DNA of 64,000 bases from Planctomycetaceae bacterium (GTDB lineage Bacteria > Planctomycetota > Planctomycetia > Planctomycetales > Planctomycetaceae), in NCBI GenBank assembly GCA_021732785.1, contig JAKFUG010000003.1, positions 124,001-188,000 of the forward strand, read 5' to 3'. The position numbers were made by a program, and so were the translations under genes. Shown here in pieces: positions 54,702 through 63,816 of the stretch. Under the pieces are notes generated by a model. The model was not told the DNA's origin. It worked only from the letters and a program-made list of their open reading frames with translations, and ran no database searches. How positions within the stretch are numbered: the stretch's first letter is position 1; each line of letters begins with the position of its first letter.

Positions 54702-56195
54702 CTAGGCGATCCATTCGGGGATGACGTGGCCGGCGACGCCGGTGAGGCGAGCGTCGAGACCTTGATGACGGTGTGTCAGTCGCAGGTGATCGATGCCGAA
54801 CAGTTGCAGCATGGTGGCATGAAAATCGTTGATGTGGACCGGGTTCTCGGTGATCGACCAGCCGATTTCATCCGTCGCGCCGTAAGTCAACCCGGCCTTC
54901 ACGCCGCCACCGGCCATCCAGATGGAAAATGCGGACGGATGATGGTCGCGTCCGGTGACGGTCCCGGTTCCCATGCGATTTTCGCCGAGCGGTGTGCGAC
55001 CGAATTCCCCGGCCCAGACGATGAGCGTGGAATCCAACAGTCCGCGTTGTTTCAGGTCGTGAATCAGTGCGGCCACGGGTTGATCGGCCATGCCGCAGTT
55101 GTGTTGCAGTTCGTTGTCGAGGTTCGAGTGATGATCCCACGAGGCGTGATTGATCTGCACGAAGCGCACACCCCGTTCGATGAGCCGCCGCGCGAGCAGG
55201 CAACTGGTAGAGAACGCGGGGTACTGACCGGGACCGCCGCCGCGCGAGGCTTTGATTTCCGGGTCCTTGCGGTTGACGCCGTAGGCTTCCAGCGTGGCTT
55301 GTGTCTCGCCGGAGAGGTCCGTCAGTTCGGGAGCCGCCGACTGCATGCGGAACGCGAGTTCATAGCTGGCGATGCGACTGGCAATCTCGGGGTCGGCCAC
55401 GGTTTCCAATCGCGATTGGTTGAGCGACCGCAGGGCATCAAGTCCCGAACGTTGCAAACTCGGCGGCAATCCCGGCGGATTTGCGAGGTTCAACACGGGT
55501 TCACCCTGACTGCGCAACAGCACGCCGGCATACGTCGACGGCAGGAAGCCACTCTGCCACAGCGATGCTCCACCGCTGGTGCCGCGTCCGGTCGATAAAA
55601 CCACATATCCCGGTAAATCCTGAGATTCGCTGCCCAAGCCATACGTCAACCAGGCCCCCGCCGTCGGCAGATTGAAGAACGGCCGACCACATTGCAGCGA
55701 CAGTTGCGCCGGGTGGTGATTGAACTGGTCGGTGTGCATCGACCGGACCATCAGCATGTCATCGGCACACGTCGCCAGGTGGGGCAGATAATCGCTGAAG
55801 ACCATCCCCGATTCGCCATGCTTCGTGAAGACCCGCTTCGATCCCATCAGGACCGCGGATTCCTTCTTGATGAACGCAAAGCGGACTTCTTTCGTCAACG
55901 ATTCGGGGAGCGGCTGGCCGTTCAACTCGTTGAGTTTTGGCTTCGGATCGAACATGTCGAGCTGACTCGGGGCCCCTTCCAGAAAGATGAAGATGCACTG
56001 TTTCGCTTTGGAAGGAACATGCGCCGGCTTGCCGCTTTGCAGGATCACTGCATCCGCGCTCGTTTCAGCGGCCTTCGCGTTCCCCATCAATTGCGACAGC
56101 GCCGCCAACCCGATGCCATACCCCGCGGAGTGCAAAAATCGCCGCCGTGTTTGGGCCGCATGCAGGGCGTTCAAGATGTTCGCTGAGTCGGGCAT
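54702..56195 (-). CDS. DUF1501 family exported protein
   Basis: 497 residues. Tat-like signal with RRRFLHSAGYGIGLAAL near 17-33. DUF1501 features: KQCIFIFLEGAPSQLDMFDPKP, QLSLQCGRPFFNLPTAGAW, VQINHASWDHHSNLDNEL and WAGEFGRTPLGENRMG. It starts three bases after the stop of the PSCyt1/DUF1553 gene on the same strand, the standard coupled pair. Function not established. Confidence 0.9.
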   Translation of the reverse strand: MPDSANILNALHAAQTRRRFLHSAGYGIGLAALSQLMGNAKAAETSADAVILQSGKPAHVPSKAKQCIFIFLEGAPSQLDMFDPKPKLNELNGQPLPESLTKEVRFAFIKKESAVLMGSKRVFTKHGESGMVFSDYLPHLATCADDMLMVRSMHTDQFNHHPAQLSLQCGRPFFNLPTAGAWLTYGLGSESQDLPGYVVLSTGRGTSGGASLWQSGFLPSTYAGVLLRSQGEPVLNLANPPGLPPSLQRSGLDALRSLNQSRLETVADPEIASRIASYELAFRMQSAAPELTDLSGETQATLEAYGVNRKDPEIKASRGGGPGQYPAFSTSCLLARRLIERGVRFVQINHASWDHHSNLDNELQHNCGMADQPVAALIHDLKQRGLLDSTLIVWAGEFGRTPLGENRMGTGTVTGRDHHPSAFSIWMAGGGVKAGLTYGATDEIGWSITENPVHINDFHATMLQLFGIDHLRLTHRHQGLDARLTGVAGHVIPEWIA

Positions 56196-56198
56196 GAG

Positions 56199-59100
56199 TT
56201 ATTCCCGTGTCAGGAATTCGTCGAGGTTGAGAATGATGCGCATCGTGGCCGTCCATGCGGCAACGTCGGCGAACGAATGATCGGGGACCGCGCTTTCGCC
56301 GCCGAATTGTTTCGCGTCGGCTTCGTGGTCGCGGTAGTAATCGCGGCCGCTGTCGAGCGACTGTTTCAGCACGGCGACTTCCGCGGCCGACGGTGACCGT
56401 GTGATGCACCAGCGCAGCGCAAGCACCAATCGTTCGTCGTCCGGTGTTGCGGGAGGCGACAACGCCCGTCGGGCCATGTGCTGGGCGGCTTCCAGATGGC
56501 TTTCGTTGTTGAGCAACGTGAGCGACTGCAATGGCGTGTTGGACACCGTCCGCTCGACACATGCGACGTTGGCATCCGGCGCATCGAACGTCATCAAACT
56601 CGGATGCGGAATCGTCCGTTTGAAGAATGTGTACATCCCGCGGCGATAGCGGTCTTCGCCCGTGCTGTTTTTCCATGTGAAGTTATTCGCGTAACTCAGC
56701 TTGGCCAACTCTTCCGGCATCGCCGGGAAAACGCTCGGACCCCCGATCTTCGGCGACAACAATCCGCTCGCCGCGAGATTGAGATCGCGGACGATTTCGG
56801 CTTCGACACGGAAGCGGTTCTGTCGGAACAGCGATTGATTGGTTGGGTCCTGCGCTTCGTACTCCGGGCGATGGATCGATGCCTGTCGGTAAGCCGCAGA
56901 CAGCACGATCTGCCGGATCAATTCCTTGCGGCTCCACTTCCAGTCGGTGCGGAAATGATCGGCGAGCCAATCGAGCAATTCGGGATGCGTCGGCCGTTCG
57001 CCACGGACGCCGAAGTCGGCGGGCGTGCGGACGAGTCCGTGTCCAAACAGACGCTGCCAGGTGTGATTCACCGCCACCCGCGCTGTCAGGGGATTCTCCG
57101 GTGCGACTAACCAGCGGGCCAGATCGAGGCGATCCGGCACATCGCCGCGGGGGATCAATTTCGTTAGCGTTTGCGGTGCGCTGGCGTGAACTTCTTCGCG
57201 CGGCGACAGGAACTCACCGCGATGAAACACTCGCGTCATTCGGGGCAACAGCGGCTGCGAGATCGTGCGGACCATCGTGAGCCTGGCTTTGTGCTGATCG
57301 TCAACCTGCTTGAGCGACGCATCCAATTGAGCCAGCTCGGGGTCGCGGACAACTTGTTCGACGTAGTAGTCGAAGAGCTGCCGTTTGATGTTGGCAACCC
57401 GCTTTTCCGGGTAGGTGTCGAGCGCCGTGATGAGGGTGGGATCGCTGAAGCCGAGTCCCCGTGCGTTGCCGCGGAGCACCGCAATCTGGAATGACGCGAG
57501 TACGTGATGGGAGCCGTACTGTTGATCGATCACGAGCCGTAGTTTGGCACCGTCGGGGATATCGACGGATTCTTTTGTTCGCAGCACCAGTGAATGTTTT
57601 TCGCCGACTTTTCCGCCGACGGCCCAACCCTTGCGGCTGTCCGGGGCATCAGGCAGCACTTGCGTCGGGGCAAAGCCGGTCTGTGAATAGTCGGCAGTGG
57701 CCCGATGCAGCGGAATGTCGCGTGTCGGTTGACCGTCCTGTTCCAATGTCAGGGTGATGCGGGAGATGACAAAGTTCCCCGAGGACGCCAGCCCTGTGCC
57801 TTTTTGAGGAGCCCGGTCATCGGGAAGGGCATGCAACTTGAGGCCCGTGATCGTTCCCGTTGTCGTGCCGACGATGGTGTAAGTGTCCCGTTCGCGCGGG
57901 GTCAGCGGGGCACGAATCGCTTTGGCATCGAACTCGAATTTCTCTTCCGGCAGCGCGGTTGATGTGACCTCGACGATGTTCAGCGATTCTTCTGACAGTT
58001 TGGTGTCGGTCGTGTCGAGGAGCTTTTGCCGTTCGGCGGTTTCCCAGGCGGCTTCTGCGGCGGCGAGCGCCTGTTTGCGAGCGAGAATCGCTTTCACCAG
58101 CGGTTGCCGATCCCGGTCGAGTCCCGCGAGCGCCTCCGCACCCACGGGCCAGCGGTCGTTCTCTTCTTCCGCGTTGTTAAAGAACGCGAAGAGCTTGTAG
58201 TAATCCTGATGGGGCAGGGGGTCGTACTTGTGACCATGACACCGCGCGCAGCCGATGGTGAGCCCCAGCCACACGGTTCCCACGGTTTCGGTCCGATCGA
58301 AACATGCGGCGACGCGGTACTCTTCCTGATCCACGCCCCCTTCTTCGTTGGTCAACGTCTGTCGCAGGAACGCCGTCGCGATTCGTTGCGAAGTCGTGGC
58401 TTCCGGTAGCAAGTCCCCGGCGAGTTGTTCAATGGTGAATTGATCAAACGGCAGATCGCGGTTGATGGCGTCAATCACCCAGTCGCGGAAGAGATACGCA
58501 TCGGCTCGGGCACGATCCTTTTCGTAACCGTCCGAATCGGCGTAGTGGGCGAGATCGAGCCAGTGTCGGCCCCAGCGTTCGCCAAAGTGCGGGGAATCGA
58601 GCCGCCGCTGCACCACCTTTTCATACGCATCCAGCGAAGTGTCCTTTACGAATTCATCCGCTTCGGCAATCGTCGGCGGCAAGCCGATGAGGTCATACGA
58701 CAACCGTTTCAACAGTGTGAAACGGTCGGCTTCAGGGGAGGGCGTCCACTTTCGGGCGACGAGTTCCCGCAAAACGAACCGGTCGAGATTCGTCCGTGGC
58801 CAGTCTGCAAAAGCGGCGTCCTCGTCCGGCACTGGCGGGCGAGGAATGGGCACGAAGGACCAATGGGCCGACCAGTCTGCACCACTTTCGATCCACTTCT
58901 TCAAAATCGCGATCTGGTCCGGCGTCAGCGGCGGCTTTTCACCGGGCGGCATGCGGAGTTCGGGATCGGTGCTCGTCACGCGGCGGATCAGTTCGCTGTG
59001 ATCGGGCTGGCCTGCGACCACGATCGGCTGGCCACTTTCCCCGTTGGCGAGAATCGAAGCGCGATCGACCAACCGCACGCCCGCTTCGGGGTGGTTCGGA

Positions 59101-59255
59101 CCGTGACAGCCGATGCACTTCTCGGCGAGGATCGATCGCACGTCGCGCTGAAAATCGATCTTCTCCGGCGGGGCGGCGACCAACGCGGTCGCCAGTCCGC
59201 ACACCAGCATGGTGACAACGAACATGACTCGGCCGCGATTCTTGACCAATCGCAT
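56199..59255 (-). CDS. PSCyt1 / DUF1549 / DUF1553 protein
   Basis: 1018 residues from ATG 59255, which begins a signal-like segment (VMFVVTMLVCGLATALVA); a GTG further upstream at 59330 is open but unlikely. FQRDVRSILAEKCIGCHGP gives CxxCH at 47-51. DUF1549 (about 135-340, LDRFVLRELVARKWTPSPEA and IGCARCHGHKYDPLPHQDYY), a lectin-like insertion (about 440-600) and DUF1553 (about 690-990, NHTWQRLFGHGLVRTPADFG) follow. It is coupled to the DUF1501 gene three bases downstream. Confidence 0.88.
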   Translation of the reverse strand: MRLVKNRGRVMFVVTMLVCGLATALVAAPPEKIDFQRDVRSILAEKCIGCHGPNHPEAGVRLVDRASILANGESGQPIVVAGQPDHSELIRRVTSTDPELRMPPGEKPPLTPDQIAILKKWIESGADWSAHWSFVPIPRPPVPDEDAAFADWPRTNLDRFVLRELVARKWTPSPEADRFTLLKRLSYDLIGLPPTIAEADEFVKDTSLDAYEKVVQRRLDSPHFGERWGRHWLDLAHYADSDGYEKDRARADAYLFRDWVIDAINRDLPFDQFTIEQLAGDLLPEATTSQRIATAFLRQTLTNEEGGVDQEEYRVAACFDRTETVGTVWLGLTIGCARCHGHKYDPLPHQDYYKLFAFFNNAEEENDRWPVGAEALAGLDRDRQPLVKAILARKQALAAAEAAWETAERQKLLDTTDTKLSEESLNIVEVTSTALPEEKFEFDAKAIRAPLTPRERDTYTIVGTTTGTITGLKLHALPDDRAPQKGTGLASSGNFVISRITLTLEQDGQPTRDIPLHRATADYSQTGFAPTQVLPDAPDSRKGWAVGGKVGEKHSLVLRTKESVDIPDGAKLRLVIDQQYGSHHVLASFQIAVLRGNARGLGFSDPTLITALDTYPEKRVANIKRQLFDYYVEQVVRDPELAQLDASLKQVDDQHKARLTMVRTISQPLLPRMTRVFHRGEFLSPREEVHASAPQTLTKLIPRGDVPDRLDLARWLVAPENPLTARVAVNHTWQRLFGHGLVRTPADFGVRGERPTHPELLDWLADHFRTDWKWSRKELIRQIVLSAAYRQASIHRPEYEAQDPTNQSLFRQNRFRVEAEIVRDLNLAASGLLSPKIGGPSVFPAMPEELAKLSYANNFTWKNSTGEDRYRRGMYTFFKRTIPHPSLMTFDAPDANVACVERTVSNTPLQSLTLLNNESHLEAAQHMARRALSPPATPDDERLVLALRWCITRSPSAAEVAVLKQSLDSGRDYYRDHEADAKQFGGESAVPDHSFADVAAWTATMRIILNLDEFLTRE

Positions 59256-59813
59256 TCTGCCCGTCCCCGGAGAGAGCCTGAAAGAAGACAACGACGCATC
59301 AACGCCGTGCGATATGGTAGTGTCCCGCACGGCTCGTGTGGTTGCAAGTCAATGTGTGCCACCGGCTCTGCCAGGGGTGCATCCGTGAACAATTCCGGAC
59401 TCCGGAGCCCCAACGGGGTGACATTCGATAGCCCAGCCCGAAGGTCTTCCGAAGGGCTGGGTTCGTGATCGCACGGCACCCGCAGCCCCACCGGGGCGTG
59501 ACTCTTTGCGGGCAACACCGTCGCGCCCCGTTGGGGCTTCGTGATGTCTTTTAATCCGTTGACCCAAGGCTCCGCGAGGACGCTCCACCCTGGGCTATCG
59601 AATCGCGCCCCCTTCGGGGCTGAAGACCCTTCGCGGACTCGTCCGACAACCAGCGGATGTGCCCCACTCGCTCTGCCAGTCCAATCGATCACAAGGATGT
59701 CGATAAGAAAGACATGGGCAAAGCCCGTGGCACACCGCGATTGATTTCACTTGCTCCGTGACGTTCGCGGCCCGCGTGCAATCGGTTGTCGCGCTGCGGG
59801 CTTGTCGGGATGA
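59256..59813. other. Repeat-rich intergenic region
   Basis: 558 bases between a PSCyt1 gene and the GGDEF gene, with nested inverted repeats: GTGTGCCAC... (59354-59374) against ...GTGGCACAC (59715-59735, 17 of 21 matching), AGCCCCAACGGGG (59406-59418) against CCCCGTTGGGGCT (59526-59538), and ATTCGATAGCCCAG (59423-59436) against CTGGGCTATCGAAT (59590-59603). I see no gene. Confidence 0.6.
59354..59735. repeat. Composite block bounded by inverted repeats
   Basis: The ends match imperfectly in inverted orientation and a third partial copy (GTGCCCCACTCGCTCTGCCAG) lies near 59661-59681. Inner pairs are exact. No transposase or target-site duplication is recognised. Confidence 0.55.
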
Positions 59814-60821
59814 TCACGCCGTTTCGCTTTGGGGCATGATTGGCAGCGTGATTGGTCCGGAAGGGGTTTCCATCGCGACGACGTCGAAGACGGTTTCCCC
59901 CTGGCCGCGGTGCTTGGCGGCATACATGGCGGTGTCTGCGTGGTGGAGACAGACTTCCACTGACGCTGGCGGGTCGCGAAAAACGGCGACGCCCAGGCTG
60001 ACCGTCAATCCGGGATAATCACGCTCGACACCATGCCGTAAGCCCGCCCGCAGCCGTTCAATCACCGATTCCGCGACTTCCAGATCCGCTTCGGCCAGCA
60101 CAATCACGAACTCATCGCCGCCCAGCCGACCCACAGCATCGTAGGCGCGAACATGCTCCTGCAGCACGCGGGCGATCCGCTTCAGGACTTCATCTCCGGT
60201 GAGATGGCCGAAGTGATCGTTGAGCGGCTTGAAACCGTCGCAGTCGAGCAGCACGACGGAGAACGGGCGCGGCGAACGTGTCGCGCGGCTGATTTCCACC
60301 TGCAACTGTTCATACCAGGCCTGACGGTTCAGCAGGCCGGTTAACGGGTCGTGACGCGAGACATCGTGATCGTGGTCGGCTTGGCGGCGTTTCAAACGGA
60401 CCCAGGCGACCATCAGGAACATGCTGGCGAGACTGGCCGCGAGTTCCCATAACCGCGAGGTGCCGCCGGTCATGGTTCCCATCGACATAGCGGCGGTTTC
60501 GACGAACAGGGCGGACAGCAGACCCACCTTGCCGCCCCAGCGCCACGTGATCATCGGGACCAGCACCGCCAGCGTGCTGCGTAGGAGGGCCGGAGCGATC
60601 GGCTGCCGGGCACTGGCGAGGACCAGCATGGTCAAACTCGCGGTTCCGGTGACGAGGACCAGATCGGCCCCGAGCCGCATCCACAGCCGATCGAACCACG
60701 ACAGCACGGCATTCGTGGGCGAAACCGAAGCCGCAGGCATCGCCGATGGACGCGGATCGATAGGCTTCGGCGGTATCACCATGCGGCAATCGATCCTGTG
60801 GGACATCTCGGCGAAAGGCAC
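59814..60821 (-). CDS. Membrane-bound GGDEF diguanylate cyclase
   Basis: 335 residues. Four hydrophobic segments in the first ~140 residues (LVLVTGTASLTMLVLAS to ASMFLMVAWVRL) form a small membrane input domain. The GGDEF domain (about 155-315) begins DPLTGLLNRQAWYEQL and carries the intact active site GRLGGDEFVIV near residue 237; RAYD five residues before it fits the RxxD inhibitory site. It should make c-di-GMP from GTP at the membrane and be subject to product inhibition. It is transcribed with the genes at 60836-61713 upstream of it on the same strand (14-base gap). Confidence 0.88.
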   Translation of the reverse strand: MPFAEMSHRIDCRMVIPPKPIDPRPSAMPAASVSPTNAVLSWFDRLWMRLGADLVLVTGTASLTMLVLASARQPIAPALLRSTLAVLVPMITWRWGGKVGLLSALFVETAAMSMGTMTGGTSRLWELAASLASMFLMVAWVRLKRRQADHDHDVSRHDPLTGLLNRQAWYEQLQVEISRATRSPRPFSVVLLDCDGFKPLNDHFGHLTGDEVLKRIARVLQEHVRAYDAVGRLGGDEFVIVLAEADLEVAESVIERLRAGLRHGVERDYPGLTVSLGVAVFRDPPASVEVCLHHADTAMYAAKHRGQGETVFDVVAMETPSGPITLPIMPQSETA

Positions 60822-60835
60822 GCTGCGGAGTGATT

Positions 60836-61321
60836 TTAGCGTGCGTCAACCGGACCGACGAGGGCTTCCAGTTGGTGAATCACCTCGTCCGTCTCGGGGT
60901 AGACTTGCGGCTGCACAATCGCCACCACGACGTCCTTGGGATCGTCAATCGGCTTTCCCGATGCGGGCGGGTTGGGCCATTCGCCATGCGTCACACTGAA
61001 ACCGTGACCCTGTCGCGCGAATTGTAAGGGCACGATGAGCTTGCCTGTGGGACAAACCGCGGGCCAATCCTGCACGACAATCCGGGCCCCGGGTTTGTCA
61101 CCCTTCCAGACACGGTCCACGATCAAGACCGAAGGCTTTGCCGGATCGCGGGTCCCGGACACGATCAGCGGCGATGACAGAATCTGCACGCGATTCACGA
61201 TTACCGGATTCGCCGAGACCGCCATCAACCCCCACAGCGTGGCAATCCAGATCAGTGCGATTGCGAAGATCAATCCTCGTCCACGGCGAGCCGCCGCCGC
61301 AGATTCCGGAAGATCGTTCAC
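60836..61321 (-). CDS. Small membrane-anchored protein of unknown function
   Basis: 161 residues from the GTG at 61321, which overlaps the stop of the Minf_1886 gene (GTGA), arguing for this start over the longer open frame. One membrane helix (about 17-36, LIFAIALIWIATLWGLM) then an extracytoplasmic beta-rich domain (PSVLIVDRVWKGDKPGARIV, GHGFSVTHGEWP). I do not recognise the family; the layout resembles small anchored beta proteins coupled to Minf_1886 in planctomycetes. It precedes the GGDEF gene. Confidence 0.65.
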   Translation of the reverse strand: MNDLPESAAAARRGRGLIFAIALIWIATLWGLMAVSANPVIVNRVQILSSPLIVSGTRDPAKPSVLIVDRVWKGDKPGARIVVQDWPAVCPTGKLIVPLQFARQGHGFSVTHGEWPNPPASGKPIDDPKDVVVAIVQPQVYPETDEVIHQLEALVGPVDAR

Positions 61322-61713
61322 GACGCAAACGCCTTCGCGGTATTGACGGCGTAACTTTGCTGGAAAGCGTCTGCGAAGGAATAGATATCGCAGAAATCGC
61401 TCAGTTGATCGCGGTCGGTCTTGCGGAGTTCGTCGCGTTCCACCATCTCGAAAACGATATGGCCGAAATCTTCGGTCGCGGTGATTCCCCACGAGTGAAA
61501 GACGCTGGGGGCCATCATGCCGTACTGTTTCAGTCCCAGCACGCGGACGCCTTCGAGCAACTCACGACCGGAAATATGGGCGGATTCCTCATCTTCCGCG
61601 GAATCCTTACCGACGATTTCCTGCGCCTGACGCAGCGCCTCGGTCACGAACACGTAGGCTTGTGGATGATACCGCAGTGGTTGCGGTCGCAGTGTCTGAA
61701 TTGAAGTCGGCAT
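61318..61713 (-). CDS. Minf_1886 family protein
   Basis: 131 residues from ATG 61713. The pattern RYHPQAYVFVTEALRQAQEI, HISGRELLEGVRVLGLKQYG, FHSWGITATEDFGHIVFEMV and a final DFCDIYSFADAFQ matches the Minf_1886 family, restricted to the PVC superphylum as far as I know; function unknown. It is coupled to the downstream membrane protein by overlap. Confidence 0.85.
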   Translation of the reverse strand: MPTSIQTLRPQPLRYHPQAYVFVTEALRQAQEIVGKDSAEDEESAHISGRELLEGVRVLGLKQYGMMAPSVFHSWGITATEDFGHIVFEMVERDELRKTDRDQLSDFCDIYSFADAFQQSYAVNTAKAFAS

Positions 61714-62109
61714 GGTTCTTCCACCGTAACACACATCCGGCAATCGACTTATCCGTGGCCCGCCGTCGATTGTTCGAATCACCCCGTTCAGCCGCCGGCA
61801 TTGTTACGTCCGCGTTACCAAAACGCCAGCGCAGTGCCGGACACTCGACTATACATCGGCAAGGGGAGGCGAGAAAAGCGAACTTTCATCCTATGTAAGA
61901 AGACTTCCGCGAAGAGCGTGTGTTCCGGCGTTCACTGTTTCGGCACCGGTCCCGAGTCGAAACGGCGGCATCGGCATCTGGGCAATCGACAACGAGCAGA
62001 GTCGAGTCAATCCGAGGGGCCATTTTCGCCGGTTGAGGGTGTTGTCCGCGTCCGGCTACAATCCACACGGCTTCCAAAACGACGGGCAATTCCTCTTCGC
62101 GAGCATTTC
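61714..62109. other. Intergenic region between divergent genes
   Basis: 396 bases without a recognised gene; one promoter candidate for the DinB gene is listed separately. A frame opening at 61801 runs into the DinB frame but has no ribosome site and no family-like residues. Confidence 0.5.
62033..62062 (+). promoter_or_regulatory. Candidate sigma70-like promoter for the DinB gene
   Basis: TTGAGG (62033-62038) and TACAAT (62057-62062) are 18 bases apart, and the start codon follows 48 bases after the -10 box. Spacing is acceptable; strength is guessed. Confidence 0.35.
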
Positions 62110-62592
62110 ATGACGCACGATGTGGCCGCGCTCTGTCGCTTTCTGCTCGACTATCTGGAAAAAATCACCGCGGAGCTGACCGCGGAAGACATGGTCACAG
62201 GAACGGGCGGGGCGAATCCTCCGGGTTGGATTCTTGGGCATGTGGCCATCGTCGCCGACTATGCGGGGCCGTATTTGAAGGTGCCGCGAAAGTGTCCCGC
62301 GGCATGGCACAAGGCGTTCGGCCCTGGTTCCATTCCGTCACGCGACATGCCGCAGCAAACCGCCGCCGAGTGGGTGGCGGCGATTCGTGCCGGTTACGAA
62401 GGGGTTTTGGCCGCCTTGCCCACGGCTGATGAAACATGGATGGGCGAACCGCACGGTGTGCCTATTCTGGCGGGAAGCAAAATCGAAACCAAAGGGCAAT
62501 TGCTGTCGCACATTCTGACCACGCATCTCGCGATCCATGTGGGGCAGCTCTCCGCCTGGCGTCGCACACAGGGGCAGCCGCCGTTGTTTTGA
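62110..62592 (+). CDS. DinB-family protein
   Basis: 160 residues from ATG 62110. Four-helix bundle pattern of DinB/YfiT proteins with metal His in WILGHVAIVADY and the paired His of HILTTHLAIHVGQLSAW; the three-histidine layout fits metal binding. These proteins act as metal-dependent thiol S-transferases or stress proteins in other bacteria; the substrate here is unknown. A palindromic repeat follows. Confidence 0.82.
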   Translation: MTHDVAALCRFLLDYLEKITAELTAEDMVTGTGGANPPGWILGHVAIVADYAGPYLKVPRKCPAAWHKAFGPGSIPSRDMPQQTAAEWVAAIRAGYEGVLAALPTADETWMGEPHGVPILAGSKIETKGQLLSHILTTHLAIHVGQLSAWRRTQGQPPLF

Positions 62593-62617
62593 AAAGTACG
62601 GTGATTTTAGAATCCGT

Positions 62618-62688
62618 GAGCGGCAAGGCGCTAGCCGCCGGTTCTTTTCATGGTCAGAAATACACCGGCGGCTAGCGCCTTGCCGCTC
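62618..62688. repeat. Palindromic repeat with 24-nt arms
   Basis: GAGCGGCAAGGCGCTAGCCG plus CCGG (62618-62641) and the exact reverse complement at 62665-62688, with a 23-base loop. Dispersed intergenic type. It could also act as a transcript end. Confidence 0.85.
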
Positions 62689-62717
62689 ATAGAAATCCAA
62701 CCCCATCGAGGCGTGCT

Positions 62718-63638
62718 ATGGGACTATTATGTTTCGATGATCTGTTCGCGGCGGCGGATGCAACCGTAGCCCCGGTTCCGGTGGTGGCAGCGGGCGGGGC
62801 GGATCGCACGGTGTTGGAAGCGCTCGCGGAAGCCGCCCAGCGCGGTTGGGTGCGGCCATTGCTCACCGGATCGCTGGCGGAAATCGCCACGTTGGCGACC
62901 GACTTGGCGATCGATCTTTCGCGTTTTGAAATCATCGACACCGATGATCCCGCCGCGGCAGCGGTCGGCGTGGTGAAATCCGGGCGCGCAGCGCTGTTGA
63001 TGAAAGGCCAGATCGCCACGCCGGCACTGATGAAAGCCGTCCTGTCGCGCGAAACCGGTTTGCGGGCTGATCGCGTCATCGGGCAGGTCGTGCTGATGGA
63101 AATCCGCCGCGATCAACGCCGGTTCCTGCTCACCGACACCGGCATCACCATTCAGCCCACGCTACCGCAGAAAATCGATTTGCTACGCAGTCTGGCGGAA
63201 GTCTCCCGCGCGGTGTGGGACGGCCCGGTGACCGACGACAACGTTCCCCACATTGCGGTGATGTCGGCGACCGAAAAACCGACGGAAGCGATGTCCGATA
63301 CGCTCGAAGCCGCGGAATTGCAGACGCATTACGCCGAGTACGGTTTAGGCCCGTGTGCGGTGCAAGGGCCGCTCTCGTTTGATCTGGCCTACGCCGCGGA
63401 TGCGGGGGAAAAGAAACGGATCGCGGGCAGCGTCGTCGGTGCGGCCGATGCGATGTTGTTCCCCAATTTGAATGCGGCGAATCTGACCGTCAAAGCGTTG
63501 ATGTACGCCGCCGATTGCCGTTTCGGCGGACTGCTTGTCGGGACTTCCGCTCCGGTGGTGTTCATGTCGCGGGCGGATACGACCTCGACGCGGTTGCATT
63601 CGCTGGCGTTCACACTGCGCTGGCTGCAAAGCCGTTGA
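62718..63638 (+). CDS. Phosphate acetyl/butyryltransferase-family protein
   Basis: 306 residues. The family pattern is visible: PVVAAGGADRTVLEALAEAAQRG, LLMKGQIATPALMKAVL, AVMSATEKPTEAMSDTLEAAEL, VQGPLSFDLAYA and a C-terminal FGGLLVGTSAPVVFMSRADT. These enzymes convert acyl-CoA and phosphate to acyl phosphate and CoA; butyryl- or acetyl- cannot be told apart. No acetate or butyrate kinase gene is adjacent in the window. It is probably followed in transcript by other genes to the right. Confidence 0.82.
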   Translation: MGLLCFDDLFAAADATVAPVPVVAAGGADRTVLEALAEAAQRGWVRPLLTGSLAEIATLATDLAIDLSRFEIIDTDDPAAAAVGVVKSGRAALLMKGQIATPALMKAVLSRETGLRADRVIGQVVLMEIRRDQRRFLLTDTGITIQPTLPQKIDLLRSLAEVSRAVWDGPVTDDNVPHIAVMSATEKPTEAMSDTLEAAELQTHYAEYGLGPCAVQGPLSFDLAYAADAGEKKRIAGSVVGAADAMLFPNLNAANLTVKALMYAADCRFGGLLVGTSAPVVFMSRADTTSTRLHSLAFTLRWLQSR

Positions 63639-63650
63639 TCGCGCGTCAAC

Positions 63651-63710
63651 GAGCCCGAAGCGCGAGCGCCGGGTTTCCTCGAAGAAGACCCGGCGCTGGC
63701 GCTTCGGGCT
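63651..63710. repeat. Palindromic repeat, arms shared with 53137
   Basis: GAGCCCGAAGCGCGAGCGCC plus GGGT (63651-63674) and the inverted ACCCGGCGCTGGCGCTTCGG (from 63688), one mismatch; the right half recurs alone at 53137-53166. Confidence 0.75.
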
Positions 63711-63816
63711 GGTAAAGGCGTGGTCGCGTGCAAGCGGTGCGTCCGTGGGTTATCTTGCGGAACTGTTGTGGCGATCGCGACAACACCAAGCGCTCTCTTT
63801 CCCGGAAAGTTCCCGC

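Noticed and set aside
61801-62109. N-terminal extension of the DinB frame
   Set aside because: No ribosome site and no family similarity before the ATG at 62110.
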